A DNA stretch of 64,000 nucleotides, taken from CAZAMT01 sp964486145. GTDB lineage: Bacteria; Bacteroidota; Bacteroidia; Bacteroidales; JAAAOM01. The stretch covers positions 1 to 64,000 of the forward strand of contig CAZAMT010000001.1 of assembly GCA_964486145.1 (NCBI GenBank), written 5' to 3'. Positions within the stretch are counted from its first letter, which is position 1. Each line of letters begins with the position of its first letter. This document shows, piece after piece, positions 10,494-20,431 of the stretch. The position numbers were made by a program, and so were the translations under genes. Under the pieces are notes generated by a model that did not search any database, was not told the DNA's origin, and saw only the letters and a list, made by a program, of their open reading frames with translations.

Positions 10494-13169
10494 ATGGAAC
10501 ATAAAAAGGTAATTAAAGGTTCAGTGATTTTATTTATTTCCATGGTATCGCTTTTATGCATTACCATATTGTTGTCCGTTTTGTATAAAGATAAAATCAT
10601 TGGCCTGGTAACTTCAAATGTCAATCAACACCTGGCAACAGAAATCAATGTTGGCAAAATTAATTTCTCCATTATTAAAACATTTCCGTTTGCATCCGTG
10701 AATTTTCATAATGCCTATGCACTTTCTACCGATAATTTAAATTCCGGACACTTTCAATCAAACACCGATACACTGTTTTACATCGACCGGATTAGCTTTA
10801 AATTTAATCCCATTCACCTCTTACAAAAAAAATATAAAGTCAATAACATCGATATTGCGAATGGCAACATACATTTATACGCGGATAAAAATGGCGAGGT
10901 AAATTACATTTTTTGGAAAAAGAATCCTGATCAACCACCAAAGCAATCATTGGATCTGCGAATGGATAACGTGAATCTGAAAGATGTGCATATTTCCTAT
11001 GTGAATGCTGCCAAATCATTTAAGCTCACCGTTTTTTCCGATCGCGGAAAAATCAGAGGTGCGTATGACGGTGGAATACTCAACCTCCAGACGGATATCA
11101 ATTTGCTTTTACATGACCTGCAAGTAAAAGATCTCGACTATCAAATAAATGAAAAGATAAATGTCCTCTCAACACTTGTGATTGATAAGAAAAAAATTTC
11201 TGTTGCAGATGGATGGGTACGTGCAAATGACATGAAATTCAAGGTTGATGGAAACATTGAAACACTGGAAGAAACCCGGCTTGACCTTACCATAAATGCT
11301 GAACATATTGACATCGTTCGGTTTATTTCTTTTCTTCCTCTATCGTTCAAAGAAAAATTGAAAAATTACAACAGCAGTGGTGATTTCGATTTTACCACCC
11401 GAATTTATGGTGTCATCAGTCATCGCCAGCAACCAACGCTGAAGGCAGATTTCGCCATTCGCAATGGACAAATCCAGAAAAAACGTTCACGTGCTGAACT
11501 AAATAACATTTACCTCAAAGGTTCTTTTAGCAATGGCAGCAAACAACAACTGAGAACTTCTGAACTAAATATACCATCATTTAAAGGTACTTTTCAAGGA
11601 AATGAGTTAACCGGGTCATTGCATTTGAAAAACCTATTAAGCCCAACGGTTCGCGGAAATATGAAAGGTTCTGTGGATATCCATGAGCTTCACCGGTTTA
11701 TTGAAACAGCACTTTTGCAGGAAGCTTCCGGTCTTGCAACATTATCATTGTCCTTCACCGGAGCAATTGAGAAAACGGGAATGTTTACGAAATCCGATGC
11801 TGCCCAATGGAAATTAACCGGAGATGTTCACTTCACTGACGCAGCAATAAAACCAAAAAAAGGGCCATACGAATACAAAAACCTAAATGGAACTATATCA
11901 CTGGACGGACACCACATTCATTTCCGGAAATTAAGTGTTATGGCGGATAAAAATGATCTGCTCATCAATGGTAGCTTTTCCAATGGTATACCGTACCTGC
12001 TTGGATCAAATACGAAAGCATCTATCCGGGCTGATGTTCAGTCAAATTACATGAATTTAACTTCTCTCGCCATGAAACAGGAGAATACGAAGGGCGAAAA
12101 AAGCTTAAATAGCGCAGAAAAGAATGAAAACTCTGTGGTTAAATTTCCTGAAAACCTGAGTTTTACAGGTGACTTTATGGTGAAAGATTTTATTTTTAAA
12201 GAATTTCAGGCACGCAATGCAAGGGGAAAACTAAACTACCGTCCGCGAACGATAATTCTGAATTCGGTTTATTTTGATGCACTTAATGGCAGTATTTCAG
12301 GAGGAGGTGTTATTGCACAACGGTACAACAATGACTTTACTGTGCGTGCCCAAACCAAACTGAACAACATAAATATCAAAAAGCTTTTCTCATCATTCAA
12401 TAATTTCGGACAACAGGTATTACTGGCTGATCATCTGAACGGTACGTTAAACGGATTCATTAATTTTTCTGCGAACTGGAATGTGAATTTGAAGGTTTAC
12501 CGGCCGTCCATTGCCTGTGAAAGTGACGTGAAAATACGTAATGGTGAATTGATTGATTTCACTCCGCTTCTTGGATTATCTAAATTTATTAAGGTGTCTG
12601 AGCTCAAACACATTAAATTCTCAACGCTCGAAAATAAGGTAAAAATTCAGGACGAATCGATCATCATTCCGCAAATGGACATTCAGTCTTCTGCTTTCAA
12701 TATTGCCTGTTCGGGAGTTCACAACTTTGATAACAGCTACGATTATAAAGTTCAACTGTTGCTATCAGAAGTGATAAGTTCAAGACGGGATACACGTGAA
12801 AAAATCGTTACTGAATTCGGTGAAGTAAAAAAAGATAATCTGGGGCGAACAAAACTTTACCTGTCCATTTCGGGAAAAGGTGCTGATTACAATGTTGGTT
12901 ACGACCTGGCCGGATCAAAAGATGCCATGAAACAAAATATCAAAGATGAAAAACAGGAATTAAAATCAATTTTGAACGAAGAATTCGGCTGGTTTAAAAA
13001 AGACAGTCTGGAAAATATAAAACAAAATAATAAAGAATCTCCAGCATTTATTTGGGGAGAGGAAGATCAGGACAGTACCGGAATAAATCCATTGCAAGAA
13101 AAAAAACAACAATCAAAGAAGAAAAAATCAAAGGATTATAAAATAACCTGGGATGAAGAAGATAACTGA
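10494..13169 (+). CDS. AsmA-like envelope protein
   Basis: An 891-residue protein with one N-terminal membrane anchor (about 9-30) and a long periplasmic region. The segment INVGKINFSIIKTFPFASVNFHN and the following beta-strand repeats match the AsmA/DUF748-type fold, which in other bacteria forms long grooves thought to carry phospholipids or affect outer-membrane assembly. The C-terminal AsmA_2-like core lies at about 580-830. The last 70 residues are highly charged and low in complexity (KKQQSKKKKSKDYK). It stands alone, divergent from rsgA across 240 bp. The ATG at 10494 gives a good anchor segment. Confidence 0.88.
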   Translation: MEHKKVIKGSVILFISMVSLLCITILLSVLYKDKIIGLVTSNVNQHLATEINVGKINFSIIKTFPFASVNFHNAYALSTDNLNSGHFQSNTDTLFYIDRISFKFNPIHLLQKKYKVNNIDIANGNIHLYADKNGEVNYIFWKKNPDQPPKQSLDLRMDNVNLKDVHISYVNAAKSFKLTVFSDRGKIRGAYDGGILNLQTDINLLLHDLQVKDLDYQINEKINVLSTLVIDKKKISVADGWVRANDMKFKVDGNIETLEETRLDLTINAEHIDIVRFISFLPLSFKEKLKNYNSSGDFDFTTRIYGVISHRQQPTLKADFAIRNGQIQKKRSRAELNNIYLKGSFSNGSKQQLRTSELNIPSFKGTFQGNELTGSLHLKNLLSPTVRGNMKGSVDIHELHRFIETALLQEASGLATLSLSFTGAIEKTGMFTKSDAAQWKLTGDVHFTDAAIKPKKGPYEYKNLNGTISLDGHHIHFRKLSVMADKNDLLINGSFSNGIPYLLGSNTKASIRADVQSNYMNLTSLAMKQENTKGEKSLNSAEKNENSVVKFPENLSFTGDFMVKDFIFKEFQARNARGKLNYRPRTIILNSVYFDALNGSISGGGVIAQRYNNDFTVRAQTKLNNINIKKLFSSFNNFGQQVLLADHLNGTLNGFINFSANWNVNLKVYRPSIACESDVKIRNGELIDFTPLLGLSKFIKVSELKHIKFSTLENKVKIQDESIIIPQMDIQSSAFNIACSGVHNFDNSYDYKVQLLLSEVISSRRDTREKIVTEFGEVKKDNLGRTKLYLSISGKGADYNVGYDLAGSKDAMKQNIKDEKQELKSILNEEFGWFKKDSLENIKQNNKESPAFIWGEEDQDSTGINPLQEKKQQSKKKKSKDYKITWDEEDN

Positions 13170-13184
13170 TCTTTCCACTTACAT

Positions 13185-13199
13185 CCAAATTGAGCGATT
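13185..13199. repeat. 15-bp dispersed sequence, copy 1
   Basis: CCAAATTGAGCGATT lies 16 bp after the AsmA-like stop. The exact reverse complement is at 59354-59368, also in intergenic DNA, where it forms one side of a hairpin. Both are close to gene ends. Confidence 0.45.
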
Positions 13200-13302
13200 C
13201 TATCTTATTTTTTTTAAGGAAATTTTACATATGTGATGAATAATAGCTGCTGATTTATTGAATTTTACTATATTGGTTGCGAATTAAAATGTAAGAACTG
13301 CT

Positions 13303-14460
13303 TTGAATATTTACCAAAGAAAAGTCCGCTGGAAGTTTTTCCTTTTTATAATAGCCGCGCTCATTGGCATTTCGTCCCTGATGTACACCAACAAGTTGGT
13401 GAATGAATTATCGGTTGAAGAACGGAAAAAGGTTGAAAACTGGGCTGAAGCGACACGTCGTATCGGACTCCCTGAAACAGAAAACAATGAACTCGTATTT
13501 CTTTTGAAAATATTACAGGGAAATACAACTGTGCCTGTGATAGTAACCAGCTCCGAAGGCCAGATACTTCATCATCGAAATCTTGATTCAATACGTGCCA
13601 CGGATTCCATATTCCTGTATCGCCAGCTTGAAAAAATGAAGGAAGGCTATGACCCCATACGAATAAGCCTTGAACCTCACGGGGATTATCAAATGATATA
13701 TTACGACAAATCAACCTTGCTTACAAGGTTAACCTATTATCCTTATGTACAACTCGTAGTAATCATGCTGTTCATTGTTGTTGCTTACCTGGCATTTAGT
13801 TCTTCCAGGAAAGCTGAACAAAATCAGGTTTGGGTTGGATTGTCCAAAGAAACAGCGCATCAACTTGGAACGCCCATCTCCTCATTGATGGCCTGGCACG
13901 AAATGTTAAAACTGAAAAATACAGATAAGGATCTTCAGGAAGAATTTGAAAAAGACCTCACTCGTCTTGAAAAAATTGCCGAACGTTTTTCAAAAATCGG
14001 TTCCAAACCTAAACTGAAGCAGGAAAACATCATCCAGGTTTTACAAAACAGCCTGAATTATATAAAATCCAGATCCTCCGAGAGAATTAAAGTAGAATTT
14101 AACCCACCGGAAGATAAAATATTTCTTCCGTTGAATGCAGAATTGTTTGAATGGGTGGTTGAAAACATTTGCAAAAACGGTATTGATGCCATGAACGGCA
14201 GCGGTAAAATAGTATTGTCTTTACGCGATAATACCCAGGTATTGTATGTTGATATTGCTGATACCGGAAAAGGCATTCCTAAAAACAAATTCAAAACCAT
14301 TTTCAAACCAGGGTATACCACAAAAGAAAGGGGATGGGGTCTTGGACTTTCACTAACCAAACGCATTGTTGAAGAATACCACGATGGGAAAGTCTTTGTG
14401 CATTACTCCGAAATCGGAAAAGGAACAAAAATTCGTATTGTTTTAAAAAAATATCTGTAA
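13303..14460 (+). CDS. Membrane sensor histidine kinase
   Basis: A 385-residue kinase with TM1 at about 11-30, a small periplasmic loop, and TM2 near 148-168. The phospho-acceptor H186 lies in KETAHQLGTPISSLMAW, the variant H-box seen in many Bacteroidota kinases. ATP-binding motifs follow (NICKNGIDAM, DTGKGIP, GWGLGLSLTKRI). No response regulator is adjacent, so its partner is elsewhere. The only workable start is TTG at 13303, since an in-frame TGA lies just upstream. It is 33 bp upstream of rnpA and probably co-transcribed with it. Confidence 0.92.
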   Translation: MNIYQRKVRWKFFLFIIAALIGISSLMYTNKLVNELSVEERKKVENWAEATRRIGLPETENNELVFLLKILQGNTTVPVIVTSSEGQILHHRNLDSIRATDSIFLYRQLEKMKEGYDPIRISLEPHGDYQMIYYDKSTLLTRLTYYPYVQLVVIMLFIVVAYLAFSSSRKAEQNQVWVGLSKETAHQLGTPISSLMAWHEMLKLKNTDKDLQEEFEKDLTRLEKIAERFSKIGSKPKLKQENIIQVLQNSLNYIKSRSSERIKVEFNPPEDKIFLPLNAELFEWVVENICKNGIDAMNGSGKIVLSLRDNTQVLYVDIADTGKGIPKNKFKTIFKPGYTTKERGWGLGLSLTKRIVEEYHDGKVFVHYSEIGKGTKIRIVLKKYL

Positions 14461-14493
14461 TTTAAAGCAAATATTTTACACCAGATTATTGCT

Positions 14494-14907
14494 GTGCCTT
14501 ATACTTTTAGAAAGGAAGAACGTCTTTGCAGTAAAAAGCTGATTGAAGAGCTATTCAGCAAGGGTAAATCATTTTCCTATTATCCGTTTATCATTTATTA
14601 CAGAAAAAACCAAATCCCGGGCAGATATCCTGTGCAAGTGCTCGTGACCGTTTCAAAAAAAAAGCTCCGGAAAGCTGTTGACAGAAATCTAATGAAACGC
14701 AGAATCAGGGAAGCATACCGTTTGCTAAAACCCCAATTATATTCAAACTTGCCAGTATCCGGTTCGAATTATTCCATTGCCATTATTTATGTTGCTGCCA
14801 AACGTACTCCGTCAACGGATATTCACGACAAACTTGGTGGTGCAATTCAAAAACTGATGTTAAAAATTGTAAAAAATAACAAAATCCCTCCCCATGAAAA
14901 TAATTAA
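14494..14907 (+). CDS. rnpA: Ribonuclease P protein component
   Basis: The 137-residue protein is the basic cofactor that helps the RNase P RNA trim tRNA 5' leaders. The signature RNLMKRRIREAYR sits near residue 65, and the N-terminal TFRKEERLCSKKLIEELF segment is typical. The start is GTG at 14494. Its 3' end overlaps the alpha-2-macroglobulin gene by 14 nt. Neither rpmH nor yidD, common neighbours elsewhere, is present. Confidence 0.95.
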   Translation: MPYTFRKEERLCSKKLIEELFSKGKSFSYYPFIIYYRKNQIPGRYPVQVLVTVSKKKLRKAVDRNLMKRRIREAYRLLKPQLYSNLPVSGSNYSIAIIYVAAKRTPSTDIHDKLGGAIQKLMLKIVKNNKIPPHENN

Positions 14908-17900
14908 ACTATTTATTTACTTGAGTATTTTTATCTTGTTGTATTCCTGTGCAAATAAATCAAATCAGCAAATTACTCCGGATGCCGAAATATTCAAGCC
15001 ATACATTGCCGCTTTTCCTTCCGAATATGTGTCACGTGCATCTGCTATCAGGATCATCCTTGCAAAAGAACTTTCAGAAATTCCTTCCACGGGTGAACCA
15101 TTCTCTATAAAGCTGTTTGATATATCTCCTGAAATAAAAGGAAAAACATATGTTATTGATTCACGAACCATTGAATTTCAGCCAGAAAAAAAACTTGTTT
15201 CCGGGGAAATGTACCATGTGAAATTCCATTTATCAAAATTGTTTGATGTTCCTAAAGAAGCAAAGACTGCGGAATTTACCTTCAATACCGTTGAATTGAA
15301 TTGCACCGCTCATTTTAGTACATACCGCCCTTATGATAAAAAAGATTTGACATGGAATAAAATCTCGGGGACATTTCATTCCTCAGATTATTTAGAACAA
15401 CGGGAAGTTGAAGAAATAATCAAAGCAAAACAGGACAATCAGAATAAACCCATGACTATTTTAACCTCGGGAAACAATAATCGCAGTTTTGATTTTGAAA
15501 TTGACAGCGTTCGCAGGCGTGAGGAAAAAGCAAGTGTCAACCTTTCATGGAATGGCACATCCCTTGGATACAAATTAAAAGGATCAGAAAATTATGAAAT
15601 CCCGGCTCTCGGAGATTTTCATATCAATAAAACCCATGTCATTCATCACCCTCAACAGGTACTGCAGATAATATTCTCCGATCCATTAGATGATAACCAG
15701 TTATTGGATGGATTTGTGCAACTTGGTGAAAACAATTCATTACATTATGAGATAGACTATAATATCCTAAACATTTATCCGGCGGTGCGTCAATCCGGAA
15801 CACAAACCGTCACTATTTTTCCGGGCATAAAAAATATTCTGGGCTATAAAATTTCAGAAGAACAAAAGGTTGAGGTAATCTTTGAAGCTGTTAAACCAGC
15901 CTTGAGACTAATAAATAAAGGTGTTATTGTTCCGCAATCCGATGATATATTATTCCCTTTTGAATCTGTGAACCTCAATGCAATAGATGTGAGGATAATT
16001 CAGATTTACGAAGAAAACATTTTGCAATTTCTTCAGGTCAACCAGTTGGATCAACAATACCAGCTCCGACGAGTAGGACGATTAATACATAAAGAAAGCA
16101 TTAACTTAATAAGTGATAACCCATTGGATTACGGGAAGTGGAATTCTTTCTCACTCGACCTGTCCGAACTCATATCACCTGAACCAGGTGCTATATATCG
16201 GATTGAACTGAGTTTTAAACCTCAATACAGCATGTATCCCTGTGATGAGCCACTGACTGAAAATGACATACATGCCGATAAGAACTTTGAACAGGAGCTT
16301 GCGTATTGGGATAATCCCAACGCATATAACTATGATTATGAACATTATAACTGGAATGAAAGAAACAATCCATGCAATAAAGCATATTTTGGTAAACGCA
16401 GGAATGTATCCAGAAACATATTTGCATCCAACCTTGGAATTATTGCCAAGGCCACTTCCGGCGGTAACTATCACGTAGTAGTAAATGACATTCGAACATC
16501 AGACCCGATATCCAATGCTTTTATTGAGCTTTACAATTATCAGCAACAATTGATAGGCTCAGGATCAACCGATGGTAACGGATTTATTAACATAACTCCT
16601 GATGGCGTACCGTACAGTTTGGTTGCAAACCATAACAATAACAAAGGCTATTTGCGCCTTGCGGATGGCCATTCCCTGTCTGTGAGCAAATTTGATGTTA
16701 GCGGCTCCGATGTTCAGAAAGGAATGAAAGGATTCATATATGCAGAACGCGGGGTTTGGCGTCCAGGTGATTCGATTTATCTTAACTTTATACTTGAAGA
16801 TAAATTAAACAACTTGCCAGATAATCATCCGGTTATATTTGAATTAAAAAATCCCCAAAATCAATTAACCGATCGGCAGGTGCAGGCAAAAAGCCTGAAA
16901 GGTTTTTACAATTTTTCTACCAAAACACCCGATGACGGCATGACAGGTACGTGGTCTGCTAACGTAAGGATAGGAAATACTCACTTTCATAAAAGCCTTA
17001 ATATTCAAACAATAAAGCCCAATCGATTAAAAATAAACTTGAAGATTGATGAGGATTATTTATTGAAAGGCAAACCTGTATCTGCAACATTGCATTCTGA
17101 ATGGCTTCATGGTGCGCCCGCGCGAAACCTGAAAGCAGATATGACCGTTGCATTTTCCAATAAAGCATTTTCTCCGGAAGGTTATAACGAATATACCTTC
17201 TCAGATCCTTCAAGAAAATTTTACACGGAGGAATCAACTGTTTTTGATGGTAAACTCAATGAAAATGGTAATCGCGAAGTGTCTGTCTCAACAGCCCCAT
17301 CAGGAAATCCACCATCTGCTTTACTTGCAAACTTTACAACCCGGGTATTTGAAGAAGGAGGCGAATTTAGCATTGACCGGTATTCGATCCCGTATTATTC
17401 GTATCCCTCTTTCACTGGAATCGATGTTCCGGAAGGAAACAAATGGGGATGGTTGTTAACTGATACCTCGCATACAGTGAAGGTGGTTACCCTGAATCCA
17501 AACGGGATACCGGTTTCAAGAAACCGACTGGATATAAAAATATATAAAATCAACTGGCGCTGGTGGTGGGATTCCTCCGATGATAATCTTGCCTCTTATG
17601 TCCAAGGCTCCTATCGGTCGGTTGTATACCAGGATGAAATCAGCACAGTTAATGGCAAAGGAAGTTTTTCTTTTAAAATAAACAAACCTGAATGGGGTCG
17701 TTATTTTATTCGTGTGTACGATCCTGTTTCAGGGCATTCATCAGGAAAAGTTATATATGTTGACTGGCCTTACGGAAGTAATCGTGACAGAAATAATCCC
17801 GAAGCTGCAAGCATGTTGACATTTTCATCGGACAAAGAAAAATACCAGCCTGGTGAAACAGCCATCATCACAATTCCAAAAGCTGCCAACGGAAGGGCGC

Positions 17901-20428
17901 TCATATCCATTGAAAATGGCAGTGATATTCTTGAAAAATTTTGGTATGATGTTCAATCCGGGGAACAAAAAATACCCATTGACATTACGCCGAAAATGGC
18001 ACCAAACATATATGTGCACATCACATTCATCCAACCTCATCATCAGACATCCAATGATTTACCCATTCGACTTTATGGTGTAAAACCCGTTTTTGTGGAG
18101 GATCCGGCAACTGTTTTGCACCCTGAACTAACCACTGATAAAACTTTCCGGCCAGAAACCCCTGCCATAATTTCCGTTAATGAAAAAACAGGCAAAGAAA
18201 TGGCTTACACACTTGCTATTGTTGATGAAGGACTTCTCGATTTAACCCGATTCCAAACACCGAATCCGCACCAGGTGTTTTATGCCAGAGAAGCCCTGGG
18301 TATAAAAACATGGGATTTATATGATCACGTACTGGGTGCTTATGGCGGTAAGATTGAGCAAATATTCAGCGTAGGAGGTGATGGTGATTTTGAATTTGAA
18401 ACAGAACCAAAAAAAGCAAACCGTTTTAAACCCATGGTTAAATTTATCGGTCCTGTTTTACTAAAACCAGGTAAAACCAACACGCATACCATCCATATTC
18501 CACGGTATATCGGCTCTGTGCGGGTAATGTTGATTGCAGGGAATGAAAACGCGTACGGAAGCACAGACAAAACGGTACCCGTAAAAAATGAATTAATGGT
18601 ACTGGCTACCCTGCCAAGAGTGGTTGGCCCCGGAGAACAGGTTCAAATGCCCGCAACTGTATTTGCAATGGATGAAAATTTAAACCAGGTAACCGTGAAA
18701 GCACATACAAATGATTTATTTACTATTGAAGGTGCCGCTACTAAAAAGCTTATGTTTTCTCAGTCGGGTGACCAACTGGTAAATTTCAAACTAAAAGTTG
18801 CAGATAAATCGGGAATTGGAAAAGCTGGTGTAAACGTTTCTTCCGGAAGTTATAATTCAACTGATGACATTGAAATAGAAGTACGAAATCCAAATCCACC
18901 GATATTTCAATTTCATGATAAAATTCTCCAACCTGGTGAAATGTGGAAGTATCAATACACGTTACCGGGAATGGAAGGAACCAATGCCGCCGTGCTTGAA
19001 TTATCAACCATACCCTCGGTTGATTTTGGTAGAAGGTTAAAATACCTCCTGCAATATCCGCACGGATGCCTTGAACAAATTGTTTCCGGAGCGTTCCCTC
19101 AATTGTTTCTCCCTCTAATTATGAATGCCGATGAAAACATGCTCGGGGTTATTGATCGCAATGTCAGGGAAGGTATTCGCAGCGTACAAAAATTTGTTCA
19201 TCCGGATGGTGGTTTTGCTTACTGGCCTAACAGTAATGAATCAAATAGCTGGGTTACATCATATACCGGACATTTTTTAATTGAAGCTGAAAAGCAGGGT
19301 TATGTTTTACCGCACAACATGTTAAAAAACTGGACCAACTTTCAGAAACGCATGGCCCGAAACTGGTCTGCCGGTGGTAAAAGATATAGATACGAACGTT
19401 ATTTTGAGAGTGATTTGCAGCAGGCGTATCGATTATACACCCTCGCTCTTGCGAATAAAGCAGAAACAGGTTCGATGAACCGGTTAAGGGAAAAAGATGA
19501 TCTGGCTGTTCAGGCTCGTTGGCTACTGGCCTCTTCGTATGCATTGATTAACAAAAATGATATTGCTAACGACCTTGTACGAAACCTTGGAACAGAAGTA
19601 CCGGAATATCAGGGATCATCTTTCACCTATGGATCCACCCTTCGCGACAGGGCCATTGTTTTGCTAAGCCTTCAACTGTTGGATAGACAAGATGAAGCTA
19701 TAAACCTTATGAAAAATATTGCAGAAGTAATGTCTTCAGGACGCTGGCTCAGCACCCAATCAGTTGCATTCGGGCTGATGTCGGTTGCTCAAATGGCAGG
19801 TGATGCCTTTGTTTCGGATGAGATGAAATTTGAATACCAGGTAAATAATGGCAAAACCATTCGTGGACACACAGAAATGCCGGTTCATCAGATTGATTTG
19901 AACACCAGTTCACAAAGAGAAACCATCAACGTTACCAATAATGGGGAAAGTGTCATGTTTGCACAATTATCAATGTCTGGTATACCCTTCATTGACTCAA
20001 CCGGAAGCATTCAAAGCAATTTGCGAATGAACGTAGAATATAATTCTCTTTCCAATAAATTTCTAAATGTTGATCAACTGGAACAGGGTACTGATTTTAA
20101 AGCAGTTATAACCATTGAAAATCCAACCAACGAACGGTATCATGATATGGCACTAACCCACATTGTTCCCAGTGGATGGGAAATTGTAAACATGCGACTA
20201 AACACCGATGGATCCGTTCATTATGCCGATATACCCCAGTATCAGGATATCAGAGATGATCGGGTTTACATGTATTTTGATCTTGGTCCGGGAAAGTCAA
20301 AACAATTTGTGATTTTGCTCAATGCATCGTACAAAGGAAAATTTTTTCTTCCTGCTGTTTCATGCGAAGCCATGTACAATAACAGGATTCGTGCAAAAAC
20401 AACCGGAAAATGGGTAGAGGTGAAATAA
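14894..20428 (+). CDS. Alpha-2-macroglobulin family lipoprotein with thioester motif
   Basis: A 1844-residue lipoprotein: lipobox ILLYSC with Cys19 as lipidation site. The body contains repeated macroglobulin-like beta domains, a bacterial MG2 segment (AERGVWRPGDSIYLNFIL) near 620-635, and the alpha-helical thioester domain. The reactive motif GCLEQ is intact at C1392, so the protein should form an internal Cys-Gln thioester and trap proteases covalently. In enterobacteria the equivalent YfhM works with PBP1C, consistent with pbpC at 2425-4755. The ATG overlaps rnpA by 14 nt. Expected location is the periplasmic side of a membrane. Confidence 0.95.
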   Translation: MKIIKLFIYLSIFILLYSCANKSNQQITPDAEIFKPYIAAFPSEYVSRASAIRIILAKELSEIPSTGEPFSIKLFDISPEIKGKTYVIDSRTIEFQPEKKLVSGEMYHVKFHLSKLFDVPKEAKTAEFTFNTVELNCTAHFSTYRPYDKKDLTWNKISGTFHSSDYLEQREVEEIIKAKQDNQNKPMTILTSGNNNRSFDFEIDSVRRREEKASVNLSWNGTSLGYKLKGSENYEIPALGDFHINKTHVIHHPQQVLQIIFSDPLDDNQLLDGFVQLGENNSLHYEIDYNILNIYPAVRQSGTQTVTIFPGIKNILGYKISEEQKVEVIFEAVKPALRLINKGVIVPQSDDILFPFESVNLNAIDVRIIQIYEENILQFLQVNQLDQQYQLRRVGRLIHKESINLISDNPLDYGKWNSFSLDLSELISPEPGAIYRIELSFKPQYSMYPCDEPLTENDIHADKNFEQELAYWDNPNAYNYDYEHYNWNERNNPCNKAYFGKRRNVSRNIFASNLGIIAKATSGGNYHVVVNDIRTSDPISNAFIELYNYQQQLIGSGSTDGNGFINITPDGVPYSLVANHNNNKGYLRLADGHSLSVSKFDVSGSDVQKGMKGFIYAERGVWRPGDSIYLNFILEDKLNNLPDNHPVIFELKNPQNQLTDRQVQAKSLKGFYNFSTKTPDDGMTGTWSANVRIGNTHFHKSLNIQTIKPNRLKINLKIDEDYLLKGKPVSATLHSEWLHGAPARNLKADMTVAFSNKAFSPEGYNEYTFSDPSRKFYTEESTVFDGKLNENGNREVSVSTAPSGNPPSALLANFTTRVFEEGGEFSIDRYSIPYYSYPSFTGIDVPEGNKWGWLLTDTSHTVKVVTLNPNGIPVSRNRLDIKIYKINWRWWWDSSDDNLASYVQGSYRSVVYQDEISTVNGKGSFSFKINKPEWGRYFIRVYDPVSGHSSGKVIYVDWPYGSNRDRNNPEAASMLTFSSDKEKYQPGETAIITIPKAANGRALISIENGSDILEKFWYDVQSGEQKIPIDITPKMAPNIYVHITFIQPHHQTSNDLPIRLYGVKPVFVEDPATVLHPELTTDKTFRPETPAIISVNEKTGKEMAYTLAIVDEGLLDLTRFQTPNPHQVFYAREALGIKTWDLYDHVLGAYGGKIEQIFSVGGDGDFEFETEPKKANRFKPMVKFIGPVLLKPGKTNTHTIHIPRYIGSVRVMLIAGNENAYGSTDKTVPVKNELMVLATLPRVVGPGEQVQMPATVFAMDENLNQVTVKAHTNDLFTIEGAATKKLMFSQSGDQLVNFKLKVADKSGIGKAGVNVSSGSYNSTDDIEIEVRNPNPPIFQFHDKILQPGEMWKYQYTLPGMEGTNAAVLELSTIPSVDFGRRLKYLLQYPHGCLEQIVSGAFPQLFLPLIMNADENMLGVIDRNVREGIRSVQKFVHPDGGFAYWPNSNESNSWVTSYTGHFLIEAEKQGYVLPHNMLKNWTNFQKRMARNWSAGGKRYRYERYFESDLQQAYRLYTLALANKAETGSMNRLREKDDLAVQARWLLASSYALINKNDIANDLVRNLGTEVPEYQGSSFTYGSTLRDRAIVLLSLQLLDRQDEAINLMKNIAEVMSSGRWLSTQSVAFGLMSVAQMAGDAFVSDEMKFEYQVNNGKTIRGHTEMPVHQIDLNTSSQRETINVTNNGESVMFAQLSMSGIPFIDSTGSIQSNLRMNVEYNSLSNKFLNVDQLEQGTDFKAVITIENPTNERYHDMALTHIVPSGWEIVNMRLNTDGSVHYADIPQYQDIRDDRVYMYFDLGPGKSKQFVILLNASYKGKFFLPAVSCEAMYNNRIRAKTTGKWVEVK

Positions 20429-20431
20429 ATA

